Under the pieces are notes generated by a model. The model was not told the DNA's origin. It did no database searches and saw nothing but the letters and a program-made list of their open reading frames with translations. Shown piece by piece: positions 7,881 through 14,923 of a stretch of DNA of 44,175 nucleotides. Source of the stretch: Planctomycetota bacterium (GTDB lineage: Bacteria > Planctomycetota > Phycisphaerae > Sedimentisphaerales > Anaerobacaceae). Position 1 is the first letter of the stretch. Each line of letters starts with the position of its first letter. The position numbers and the translations under genes are program-made. Location: contig JAUWIG010000026.1 of assembly GCA_030605475.1 (NCBI GenBank), positions 1 through 44,175 of the forward strand, written 5' to 3'.

Positions 7881-8417
7881 ATGAAAACAAAAAATATCGT
7901 GATACTGATTTTGTTGCTCATTATATGTGGCCAATTTATACAATCCTTCTTGCTCTTAAAGAAATTCGACCGGCTGAAATTTACTTTTGAAAACCAACCT
8001 GTGGAGGTTTATGTTGCAGGTCTAACGGAAAGCATCAGGAAGATCGACCCCCTAAGAAGCGAAATAATCTTGCAAAACCACTGGCTTAGCAAGCGTCTTT
8101 ATAAATGTATTGAGCTACTCGAACAGCAGAAGGGTTTAGAACCAATACCAATGGAATATCCAATGCCATATCCATATCCCGAATCTGATCCAAATATGCT
8201 GCAACCATACATGACTGAATCAGTACCATTCTATGAGCATTATGAAGGGCCAAATAATCCGCCATTGGAGGATATTGAAGAAGGTGATATTAGAAAGCTG
8301 AGGTGTCTAATAAATTTGCAATTAGTTGGCCTTAAAATGTATTTGGAACCATCCAAAGCGCGAATAGAGAACTATGAAAAGCGACTAAAGCGGCTTGAGG
8401 AACATTGGAATAAATAA
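7881..8417 (+). CDS. Hypothetical membrane-anchored protein with C-terminal coiled coil
   Basis: The 178-aa product starts with one hydrophobic segment (residues 6-27), either an uncleaved anchor or a signal peptide. A helical region follows, then a Pro/Tyr-rich linker around residues 90-115 (EYPMPYPYPESDPNM), an acidic patch, and a charged helical C-terminus (RIENYEKRLKRLEEHWNK) that could form a coiled coil. TTGGAGA before the ATG is a fair ribosome-binding site. I do not recognise the family. It is followed closely by an orphan PEP-CTERM tail in another frame. Confidence 0.65.
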   Translation: MKTKNIVILILLLIICGQFIQSFLLLKKFDRLKFTFENQPVEVYVAGLTESIRKIDPLRSEIILQNHWLSKRLYKCIELLEQQKGLEPIPMEYPMPYPYPESDPNMLQPYMTESVPFYEHYEGPNNPPLEDIEEGDIRKLRCLINLQLVGLKMYLEPSKARIENYEKRLKRLEEHWNK

Positions 8418-8457
8418 AGGTGCCGGGTGTAATAAGGCTGGCTGTTTCGAGCAAGTC

Positions 8458-8529
8458 CCTGAACCGGCGACGGTTTATTTGCTTGGTCTTGGTGGTTTAC
8501 TGCTTAGAAAACGCACAGTGCTTGCTTAA
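8458..8529 (+). pseudogene. Orphan PEP-CTERM sorting tail (3' remnant of an exported-protein gene)
   Basis: The frame reads PEPATVYLLGLGGLLLRKRT and then VLA-stop. This has the three parts of a PEP-CTERM exosortase signal: the PEP triplet, a hydrophobic helix with GLGGL, and a basic RKR end. Nothing upstream in the frame resembles the rest of a protein. I take it as the remains of a gene whose body was deleted. It also implies that the organism has, or had, an exosortase system. Confidence 0.7.
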
Positions 8530-8570
8530 TATGCCGCAAAGTCGGCTTACATCGTGGCATCGTGAGTTTA

Positions 8571-8696
8571 CCCCGTTAGAAAGAAAGCTCCGTCCTTTGA
8601 GCGGGATAAAAAATACATAGTGCTGGCTTGCCACGTTAGAAATAATTTTTCTAATGGGGTGAAGGTTTAAAGCCCCGCCAGAGCTTTCTAATGGGG
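8571..8696 (+). repeat. Nested palindromic element with CCCCGTTAGAA ends
   Basis: The outer arms CCCCGTTAGAAAGAAAGCTC (8571-8590) and GAGCTTTCTAATGGGG (8681-8696) are complementary over at least 15 positions. Inside lies a second hairpin, CCACGTTAGAAA (8631-8642) with TTTCTAATGGGG (8647-8658). All arms share the end sequence of the element at 4149-4194. No reading frame lies inside, so it is a MITE-like or REP-like structure. Confidence 0.7.
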
Positions 8697-8772
8697 GTTA
8701 CATTGAGCCGTTGTAAATGAGTGAAAAGGCGCCGCGCTGCGGCGTCCGTATGCAGCCGCTTGGATTACAGCA

Positions 8773-8988
8773 TCAAGAAGAAAATCTTTTTATCATTTCT
8801 ATCAGATGAGCCGTCTCTACTCTAACGCATGCTATAAATTCCTTTATCTTTTCCTCGTCATCGCTACTAAGTGTGTCAGTTAGTGGTGCTGCAAGGAGGT
8901 CACCTTTGAGATTGAATGCTTTCTTAATGGCCTCTCCATATTCAACATAAGCCTTTATTGCGGCTTCCCTCAATTCTTCTGTAGTCAT
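8773..8988 (-). CDS. Small acidic alpha-helical protein (71 aa)
   Basis: The product begins MTTEELREAAIKAYVEYGEA and appears entirely helical, with an acidic middle (TLSSDDEEKIKEFIACV). AGAGGAAG at a good distance before the ATG supports translation. No family is recognised. It stands alone on the minus strand between repeat-rich regions. Confidence 0.6.
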   Translation of the reverse strand: MTTEELREAAIKAYVEYGEAIKKAFNLKGDLLAAPLTDTLSSDDEEKIKEFIACVRVETAHLIEMIKRFSS

Positions 8989-9412
8989 GTATACTTCCTC
9001 TCATTAAAATATGGTTTTCCAATACAAAGCTCACCGCCCCTCACTGCTTCGCTTTGCGAACCAAAGCGGCGGGGGTCATCTTCAGCCGCCGGTTCGGTAA
9101 TAATAATTTTCAGTCACAATTCTAACTGGACTCTTTCTGTTTTGTCAAGTTTTTGCCACCAGGACACGAAGTCACGAATTCCCGATACTCTGATTTCTGA
9201 TAACCTGCTAATCTGTGGCCAAAAACTTTTTGTGCCTTTTTGTGGCTATGTTTCTCTGTGTTCTTTGCGGCCTTTGTGGTTAATAAAAATCCTAAAATCT
9301 GCGTTAATCTGTGGTTGATTTCCCTTGCGCCTTTTTGTGGCTAAACAAATTTGTGCAAATTCGTGCTAATTCGTGCCTAATTTCCCCTTGTGCGTCCTTC
9401 GTGTGCTATGTT

Positions 9413-9442
9413 GCAAAGATTTCGACAAACCATATCCGCAAC
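9413..9442 (+). repeat. Copy 1 of the GCAAAGATTTCGACAAA block
   Basis: GCAAAGATTTCGACAAACCA followed by TATCCGCAAC matches 43841-43870 with only a few differences. In both places an ACTTAAGT pair follows 110-150 nt downstream. Confidence 0.7.
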
Positions 9443-9496
9443 CCGCAATGAGTTTACCCTGAGCCTGTTGTCGAAGGGCAACCCGCAACCCCAGCC

Positions 9497-9550
9497 CCCA
9501 AATCATCAGCATTTCCCAAATCATCAGCATTTCCCAAATCATCAGCATTT
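9497..9550 (+). repeat. Three tandem copies of an 18-bp unit
   Basis: CCCAAATCATCAGCATTT is repeated exactly three times (9497, 9515, 9533) with no spacers, so it is a minisatellite and not a CRISPR array. Confidence 0.9.
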
Positions 9551-9557
9551 TTAAATG

Positions 9558-9585
9558 ACTTAAGTATTTGCTTAGATACTTAAAT
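9558..9585 (+). other. Paired palindromes ACTTAAGT / ACTTAAAT, 20 bp apart
   Basis: ACTTAAGT at 9558 and ACTTAAAT at 9578 start exactly 20 bp apart. The perfect pairs at 43971/43991 and 44140/44160 have the same spacing although the 12 bp between the motifs differ. This could be a protein-binding site occupying one face of the helix. Confidence 0.55.
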
Positions 9586-9904
9586 ACTTTCTGGCGCCAA
9601 GTGGCATTGATAGGTAGTGCCGCTCTCTACAGTTCGTTTCAAATTTCGTATTTTGGTATTTTGAATTTGTTCGAATCCCCGTTTTCATGGGGACGAGTTT
9701 ACCCCTGCGAAGGCAGGGGTGCTTCGCATTTTTGACCGAATTTTCTCTGCGTACTCTGCGTTCTCTGCGGCTATTCTCTACTTTTCCTATCCACAATCTA
9801 CTCACCAATTAACTACTCACCACTCACCACGAGTATCTAGCATCGAGCATCCAGCATCGAACAACGAACAATGAACTACGAACTATGAACTGAGCATTGC
9901 GCGC

Positions 9905-10022
9905 AAAAAAGCGCACTTTTTCGCATTTTCTTGCACTTTCTTGCATTTTCTTGCATTTTTTTGCAATTTCTTGCAATTTTTGCTCAATTTCTTGCAATTT
10001 TTAGCACTTTTTGGCGCATTTG
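9905..10022 (+). repeat. Degenerate 10-bp tandem array of T-tracts (TTGCATTTTC)
   Basis: About ten consecutive units such as TCGCATTTTC, TTGCACTTTC, TTGCATTTTC and TTGCAATTTC keep a 10-bp register from 9921 to about 9980, then continue with one-base slips. T-tracts repeated at helical periodicity are known to curve DNA. The array lies about 70 bp past the stop of miaB. Confidence 0.8.
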
Positions 10023-10090
10023 ATTGAATAATCTCTGTGTTCTCCGTGGCCGATTTTAGTCTTTCGTCTTGGGTCTTGGGTCTATTGTCT

Positions 10091-11515
10091 TTAGTCTTTT
10101 CGTGCCAGTTCCCCGAACAGTGTCAGCGGCCTGGTCCTCGTGATTTTCACCTCTGCGAACTCCCCGGCCAAGCTCTCCGGCCCGTTAAAAACAACTATCC
10201 AATCCGTCTCCGTCCTGCCGACCAGTTGCGGCCTCAAATCCCCGTTTTTGCTGCATAAATCGGGTTTTTTCCCGCCTTTGGCGGAGTTCAAATGCGGCTT
10301 TTTACTCAACCCCTCAACCAAAATCTTAACTTCCTTACCCAGAAACCTCTTGCTCAACTCGTCACTTATTCTTTCCTGCACCGCCAAAAGTTCTGTATTC
10401 CGCCTTTTCTTAACCTCAATACTGACAGTATCTTGCAATCTTTTATCAGCCGTCGTCCCCGGCCTCGGTGAGTATTTGAAAATAAAACAATTCTTATATC
10501 TCGCTTTCTCAACTAAACTTACGGTTTTTTGAAAATCTTTTTCCGTCTCCCCCGCAAACCCCACTATAAAATCCCCGGCTATAGCAATCCCCGGCACCGT
10601 ATCTCTCGCTTTATCAAGCAGCTCTAAGTACTTGCTGGCTGTATAGTTACGATTCATCGCCTTTAGGATTTTATCCGAGCCGCTCTGGGCCGGCAGGTGC
10701 AGATGGTTACACACTTTTGGCAGTTCCGCCATAGCCCGCAGAATTTCATCGTAACACTCTTCTGCAGGGTAACTTGTAACAAATCTAATCCACTCGATTC
10801 CCTCGATTTCACTCGCCATATAGAGCAAATCCGCCAGACAATACGTCTTGCCGCAAGTATTGTATTTATATGAATTTACCCTCTGTCCTAACAGCGTAAC
10901 CTGCTTTACGCCCTCGCCAGCCAATCTTTTTATCTGCCCGATTACCGCCTCGGGCGGCCGGGACACTTCCGGCCCACGCACATAAGGCACAACGCAATAT
11001 GTGCAGAACTTATCGCAGCCACGCATTACCCTAACATAAGCCTGGGCAGGTACTTGCGCATCGTTGCTATCATACACCGACTCGAATTCCTCAAGAGCCG
11101 GGTTTTCTGGCGCCGCCTGACGGATTTTTTCTGTTACCGCCAGGGTCTTTTTCTTTTCCTGCAGGGTTTTTGTTATAAGTCCTGTTATTTGTGGTATTTG
11201 TGCCGGCCCGCATACGATATCGACCTCATCGCGGGCGAGCAGTTCACCGCCCAGCCGCTGCGCCATACACCCGATCACCCCCACCAACATATCCGGCCGA
11301 CTTTCTTTGATGTGTTTTAAATGCCCCAGATGTGAAAAAACCCGCTCTTCCGCGTGCTCACGCACCGAGCAGGTATTTATCAAAACAACATCAGCTTCTT
11401 TGACGCTATCGGTAAAACCAAACCCAGCTTCTTTGAGCGCGGCGCCGACCAACGCCGTATCGAGCTTATTCATCTGACACCCGAAACTTTTGATGTGGAC
11501 CGTTTGAGCGCTCAT
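10091..11515 (-). CDS. miaB: tRNA-2-methylthio-N6-dimethylallyladenosine synthase (MiaB)
   Basis: This 474-aa radical-SAM methylthiotransferase adds the methylthio group to i6A37 in tRNAs reading UNN codons. The N-terminal UPF0004 domain carries the cluster cysteines C13, C49 and C83. The radical-SAM motif CxxxCxxC is C167, C171 and C174 (GCDKFCTYCVVPYVRG). A C-terminal TRAM domain follows (PQLVGRTETDWIVVF). Within the TRAM domain, residues about 407-428 (PHLNSAKGGKKPDLCSKNGD and two more) are extra compared with usual MiaB, and their DNA contains the palindrome CCGCCTTTGGCGG. A TTGATT-17-TATATT promoter ends nine nucleotides before the ATG and no ribosome-binding site is seen, so translation is probably almost leaderless. 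Confidence 0.95.
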   Translation of the reverse strand: MSAQTVHIKSFGCQMNKLDTALVGAALKEAGFGFTDSVKEADVVLINTCSVREHAEERVFSHLGHLKHIKESRPDMLVGVIGCMAQRLGGELLARDEVDIVCGPAQIPQITGLITKTLQEKKKTLAVTEKIRQAAPENPALEEFESVYDSNDAQVPAQAYVRVMRGCDKFCTYCVVPYVRGPEVSRPPEAVIGQIKRLAGEGVKQVTLLGQRVNSYKYNTCGKTYCLADLLYMASEIEGIEWIRFVTSYPAEECYDEILRAMAELPKVCNHLHLPAQSGSDKILKAMNRNYTASKYLELLDKARDTVPGIAIAGDFIVGFAGETEKDFQKTVSLVEKARYKNCFIFKYSPRPGTTADKRLQDTVSIEVKKRRNTELLAVQERISDELSKRFLGKEVKILVEGLSKKPHLNSAKGGKKPDLCSKNGDLRPQLVGRTETDWIVVFNGPESLAGEFAEVKITRTRPLTLFGELARKD

Positions 11516-11524
11516 AAGTGTATG

Positions 11525-11553
11525 AATATACAGAATTTGAACGGAGAAATCAA
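11525..11553 (-). promoter_or_regulatory. Promoter of miaB
   Basis: On the minus strand TTGATT (11548-11553), a 17-bp spacer and TATATT (11525-11530) lie so close to the ATG (11515) that the 5' untranslated region would be 0-3 nt. Confidence 0.6.
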
Positions 11554-11562
11554 ATGCGACGA

Positions 11563-12861
11563 CTATGTTTTGGTCAGGGAGCGATTAAGTTTTCGCTGGA
11601 GGTCCTTTAGGCGGTTTGTTTCATCGAAGCCGAGCAGGATAATTGGAAATGCGGTCTTGTTGTGAAACAACGGCTCGTCCATATCCACGTATTTTCGACA
11701 ATATTCGCCGTCAGGTGTCCCGGGTATCGGCGAGAAGTCGGCTAACATACCCCTAATACCCAGACCGTTTACAAAATGCATCGATTCCTCAAGCTGCTGA
11801 ATGTCGATATGAGGGTGGCCGAGGATTTGATAAGCTGTGATGTTTGTCGGCTCGACCCCGGCGGCAGTTAGATACTCAACTGCCTGCGTGAGTTCATCGC
11901 AAGAAATCTTTGAGCCGGTGCGCTTCTGCCATTGTAAAGAGATGCTCTCAAGCCCAAGGTAGAAAGTTTTGAAGCCAGCCTTTACCATTAACTCGGCCAG
12001 GTCCTTCGTAATAAAGCGGGCATTGAGGGCATTTGGGCTGTGGAAATTCACTTTTATATTTCGTTTTAACACCTCTTCTAAAAACGGATACAGCGTCTTT
12101 TTAGCTTCAAACAGCAAGGCGTCGTCATAAAAAGCGATATTCTTAACGCCAAGCTCGCATAGAAGCTGCAACTCGGCTAAAGAGCGTTCCGAGCCCCTCG
12201 CTTTGAATTTGCCGTAAACCTTCGGCACGGAACAGTAAGTGCAATTAAAGGGACAGCCATCGGAAAGCTTCAGTACACCGACATTCAATTTTTCGTAAGC
12301 TTCCCACAATGCCGGCTGCTGCATATCCGGCTTTATATTTAGGTATTCCCAGAGCGGCTGCAGATTGGTGCCTTCTATTAAAAAATCCGCTCCTAATTTT
12401 TGTGCGTGACTGCGGCAAAGTGTAACGTAGTTACCGCCTAATATAATTTTCGCTTTGGGCCAGGCCTTGCGAATATCTTCTATAACTTCGGCAACTCCCT
12501 GATACCAATATGTCATTGTGGTTTGGATAAGGGCGAAATCAAACGGCCCCTGTTTTGTCAGAAAATTTTCAAACATTCTGCGGGGCAGGCCGAACCGCCG
12601 AAAGTATCGTGGGATTTGTTCAAGGCAGGCGAGGTTGGGAATTTTTTCGCAATAGAATCGTCCTCTACCCCACCGGTCGGATTGAAGCTCCTTTTGTTTC
12701 GCTATGAAGGGGGCCAATCGGTCGAGATAATCGAAGAGCTTAAAATTCGCTTTGTCGCGCAGGAATCCGGCGACACTTAGCAGGCCGTAGGGCTTTAGCC
12801 AGAAATCATAAGCGGCAAAGTCATAAATCGGCGGATTTATTAGCAGAATTTTTGGTTTCAT
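11563..12861 (-). CDS. B12-binding-like radical SAM protein of unknown substrate
   Basis: The 432-aa protein starts with KILLINPPIYDF and YGLLSVAGFLR, the pattern of the N-terminal cobalamin-binding-like domain of B12 radical-SAM enzymes. The canonical cobalamin-ligating DxHxxG is not obvious. A GGNYVTLCRSHA stretch near residue 142 ends that domain. The radical-SAM cluster is C203, C207 and C210 (DGCPFNCTYCSVP), followed by the usual GVKNIAFYDDALLF and FYLGLESISLQ blocks of the Elp3/MiaB-type barrel. The C-terminus is short. The substrate is unknown; lipid, cofactor and RNA are all possible. It ends 48 nt before miaB on the same strand, and its divergent partner is the permease gene at 12943. 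Confidence 0.85.
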   Translation of the reverse strand: MKPKILLINPPIYDFAAYDFWLKPYGLLSVAGFLRDKANFKLFDYLDRLAPFIAKQKELQSDRWGRGRFYCEKIPNLACLEQIPRYFRRFGLPRRMFENFLTKQGPFDFALIQTTMTYWYQGVAEVIEDIRKAWPKAKIILGGNYVTLCRSHAQKLGADFLIEGTNLQPLWEYLNIKPDMQQPALWEAYEKLNVGVLKLSDGCPFNCTYCSVPKVYGKFKARGSERSLAELQLLCELGVKNIAFYDDALLFEAKKTLYPFLEEVLKRNIKVNFHSPNALNARFITKDLAELMVKAGFKTFYLGLESISLQWQKRTGSKISCDELTQAVEYLTAAGVEPTNITAYQILGHPHIDIQQLEESMHFVNGLGIRGMLADFSPIPGTPDGEYCRKYVDMDEPLFHNKTAFPIILLGFDETNRLKDLQRKLNRSLTKT

Positions 12862-12869
12862 AATTTTGT

Positions 12870-12897
12870 ATGTTACACCAGAAAGATAAAATGTCTA
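12870..12897 (-). promoter_or_regulatory. Promoter of the radical SAM gene, adjacent to the start codon
   Basis: TAGACA (12892-12897), a 16-bp spacer and TAACAT (12870-12875) on the minus strand lie eight nucleotides before the ATG at 12861. No ribosome-binding site is present, again fitting a leaderless start. Confidence 0.5.
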
Positions 12898-12930
12898 AAA
12901 AAAATTTGGGGCTATTCTGGTAAAAACTGC

Positions 12931-12936
12931 TAATAT
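12931..12936 (+). promoter_or_regulatory. Candidate -10 box for the permease-EIIA gene
   Basis: TAATAT ends six nucleotides before the GTG start at 12943, and no Shine-Dalgarno lies between. A -35 box is poor (TTGGGG at 12906 with a 19-bp spacer), so this is only suggestive of a leaderless GTG start. Confidence 0.35.
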
Positions 12937-12942
12937 ATAGCC

Positions 12943-14817
12943 GTGGCTCAGCTAAAGAAACAACTCGGTTTGCTTGACGTATTTGCTGTAGCTGCTGGTG
13001 CAATGATAAGTTCAGGTTTATTTGTTCTGCCCGCCATAGCTTTCGCAAAAGCGGGTTCTGCGGTCATATTGTCCTATTTTTTCGCATCGATTTTGATGAT
13101 TCCCAGCGTTCTGAGCAAAGCGGAATTGGCCACGGCAATGCCGCGAGCGGGCGGTACATATTTTTTTGTTGAGCGGAGCTTGGGGCCGGTCTGGGGGTTG
13201 TTCGGCGGATTCGCAGGTTGGTTTTCATTAGCGTTGAAAAGCGCATTTGCTGTTGTCGGAATGGCGGTTCTTATCGAGGTTGTACTGCAAATGATTCTTC
13301 CCACGCAGCTTGAGTCGTGGCATCTCAAAGCAATAGCCGTCCTTTGCTGTTTGGGTTTTACAGCCCTTAACATCGTAAGCGTAAAGTACACAGGCAGATT
13401 TCAAGTTCTGCTCGTGGGGATATTGCTGGCCATCCTTGCCTTGTTCGTGATTTTTGGCGCAGGAGCCGTTGAAGTTGCCAGATACAAGGGATTTCTGGAA
13501 AAGGGTTGGCCGGCCGTGTTAGCAACCTCGGGTCTGGTTTTTATAAGCTTTGGCGGATTGACTAAAGTTGCCAGTATTGCTGAAGAGGTCAAATATCCCG
13601 GCAAAAATTTGCCGTTGGGAATGATTCTGGCCTGGTTTGTCGTAACGCTTTTTTACATTGCTGTAATCGTAATTACAGTAGGTCTTGTCGATGGCGCCGA
13701 ATTGGCTGGCAGTCTTATGCCGATTTCACTGGCGGCGGGTAAATTTATAGGCCCAGTGGGATTTGCAATTCTTGGTTTGGCTGCCATAGCTGCTTTTGTA
13801 ACCACGGCAAACGGTGGAATACTTGCTGCATCACGCTCTCCTATGGCTATGAGCAGAGACCAGTTACTGCCTCCGCCCTTGGCTCGCGTTAACCGGCGAT
13901 TCAAAACGCCTCACATCAGCATACTGCTCACAGGCGGATTTATGATTACGGCTATTGTTTTTCTTGATATTGAATCGCTCGTGAAAACGGCCTCGACCTT
14001 AATGATAATACTCTTTATTCTTGTCAACGCCAGCGTGATTATAATGCGTGAGAGCGGGATACAGAGCTATCGGCCCCAATTCAAATCGCCGTTATATCCC
14101 TACATTCATATCCTTGCTATAATCGCTTACAGTGCCCTGATTGTCGATATGGGAAAGGTGCCGCTGTTGATTTGTGCCGGCTTTATTGCTTTGAGTGCAG
14201 CATGGTTTTTGCTCTATGTCTCAAGGCGGGTCAGCCGGGCCTCGGCGGCAATGCACATCGTGGAACGAGTTACAGACAGGGAGCTCAAAACCGTCACGCT
14301 TGAAAATGAGCTTCGGGACATTTTGTTAGAGCGTGATGACGTAATCGAGGATAGATTCGACAAACTTGTAAGAGAATGTGAAATCCTGGATATGGCAGGC
14401 AGACAATCTGCTGAGGATGTCTTCAGACAAATCTCTGCTATATTGGCTGAAAGATTAGGGACTGATGAATATGTGCTCTTTGAAAAATTTCTCCATCGTG
14501 AAGCAGAAGCCGGAACGGTAGTCCAGCCGGGCTTTGCTATACCGCACATAGTAGTCGAAGGCGAAAACAAATTTGATATCTTACTTGTCCGGGCCGTTGA
14601 CGGCATTGACTTCCCACACTCTCCGGAGCCGGTCAGGATAATGTTCGTTCTGGCAGGCAGCAGAGACGAGCGCAATTACCACCTGCGCGCCCTGATGGCA
14701 ATAGCTCAAATCGCCCAGGAAAAGAACTTTGAGCAGCGATGGCTCGCCGCCAGAGATACCGGGGGAATAAGGAACCTGATACTCCTCTCGACGAGAAAAC
14801 GAGATACAGCTTCGTGA
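12943..14817 (+). CDS. APC-family amino acid permease fused to a PTS EIIA-type domain
   Basis: The 624-aa protein starts with GTG (MAQLKKQLGLLDVFAVAAGA). Residues 1 to about 425 form a 12-helix APC transporter with the family's early GAMISSGLFVLPA block and PRAGGTYFFVERSLG. After a charged helical linker (LENELRDILLERDDVIEDRF), the C-terminal part from about residue 480 is a fructose/mannitol-type EIIA domain (PTS EIIA-2), with the phospho-acceptor histidine at 535 in PGFAIPHIV. The permease presumably imports amino acids. The EIIA part suggests control by phosphorylation or an EIIA-like sensory role. No other PTS gene is in the window. The gene lies alone, divergent from the radical SAM gene. 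Confidence 0.9.
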   Translation: MAQLKKQLGLLDVFAVAAGAMISSGLFVLPAIAFAKAGSAVILSYFFASILMIPSVLSKAELATAMPRAGGTYFFVERSLGPVWGLFGGFAGWFSLALKSAFAVVGMAVLIEVVLQMILPTQLESWHLKAIAVLCCLGFTALNIVSVKYTGRFQVLLVGILLAILALFVIFGAGAVEVARYKGFLEKGWPAVLATSGLVFISFGGLTKVASIAEEVKYPGKNLPLGMILAWFVVTLFYIAVIVITVGLVDGAELAGSLMPISLAAGKFIGPVGFAILGLAAIAAFVTTANGGILAASRSPMAMSRDQLLPPPLARVNRRFKTPHISILLTGGFMITAIVFLDIESLVKTASTLMIILFILVNASVIIMRESGIQSYRPQFKSPLYPYIHILAIIAYSALIVDMGKVPLLICAGFIALSAAWFLLYVSRRVSRASAAMHIVERVTDRELKTVTLENELRDILLERDDVIEDRFDKLVRECEILDMAGRQSAEDVFRQISAILAERLGTDEYVLFEKFLHREAEAGTVVQPGFAIPHIVVEGENKFDILLVRAVDGIDFPHSPEPVRIMFVLAGSRDERNYHLRALMAIAQIAQEKNFEQRWLAARDTGGIRNLILLSTRKRDTAS

Positions 14818-14847
14818 GTCTTACTTATATAATAACCTGAACGATTA

Positions 14848-14886
14848 TAAAAAAAAAGCGTGGCGGCCATAAAGACCACCACGCTT
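14848..14886 (-). terminator. Bidirectional intrinsic terminator between convergent genes
   Basis: AAGCGTGGCGGCC (14856-14868) pairs with GACCACCACGCTT (14874-14886). On the minus strand the stem is followed by a run of about ten T, serving the pectate lyase gene. On the plus strand it may also end the permease transcript. Confidence 0.8.
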
Positions 14887-14923
14887 GAAAAACTTCTGCA
14901 ATACCACATCAAATCAATTGAAT

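Larger units (their letters stand above)
8989..10090 (+). other. Gene-free 1.1-kb stretch of layered short repeats
   Basis: No supportable gene is present on either strand. The stretch is built from recurring short words such as TTTGTGGC, ATTCGTGC and ACTCACCAC, followed by ATCGAGCATCCAGCATCGAAC and GAACTACGAACTATGAACT. Defined elements inside are listed separately: the GCAAAGATTTCGACAAA block, an 18-bp triplet, an ACTTAAGT pair and a phased T-tract array. The same kinds of words return at 43841-44175. Confidence 0.75.

Noticed and set aside
9366..9548. Minus-strand frame with MLMIWE repeats
   Set aside because: It is only the translation of the 18-bp tandem triplet.
9497..9550. Possible CRISPR array
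   Set aside because: Three exact 18-bp copies without spacers; no Cas genes in the window.
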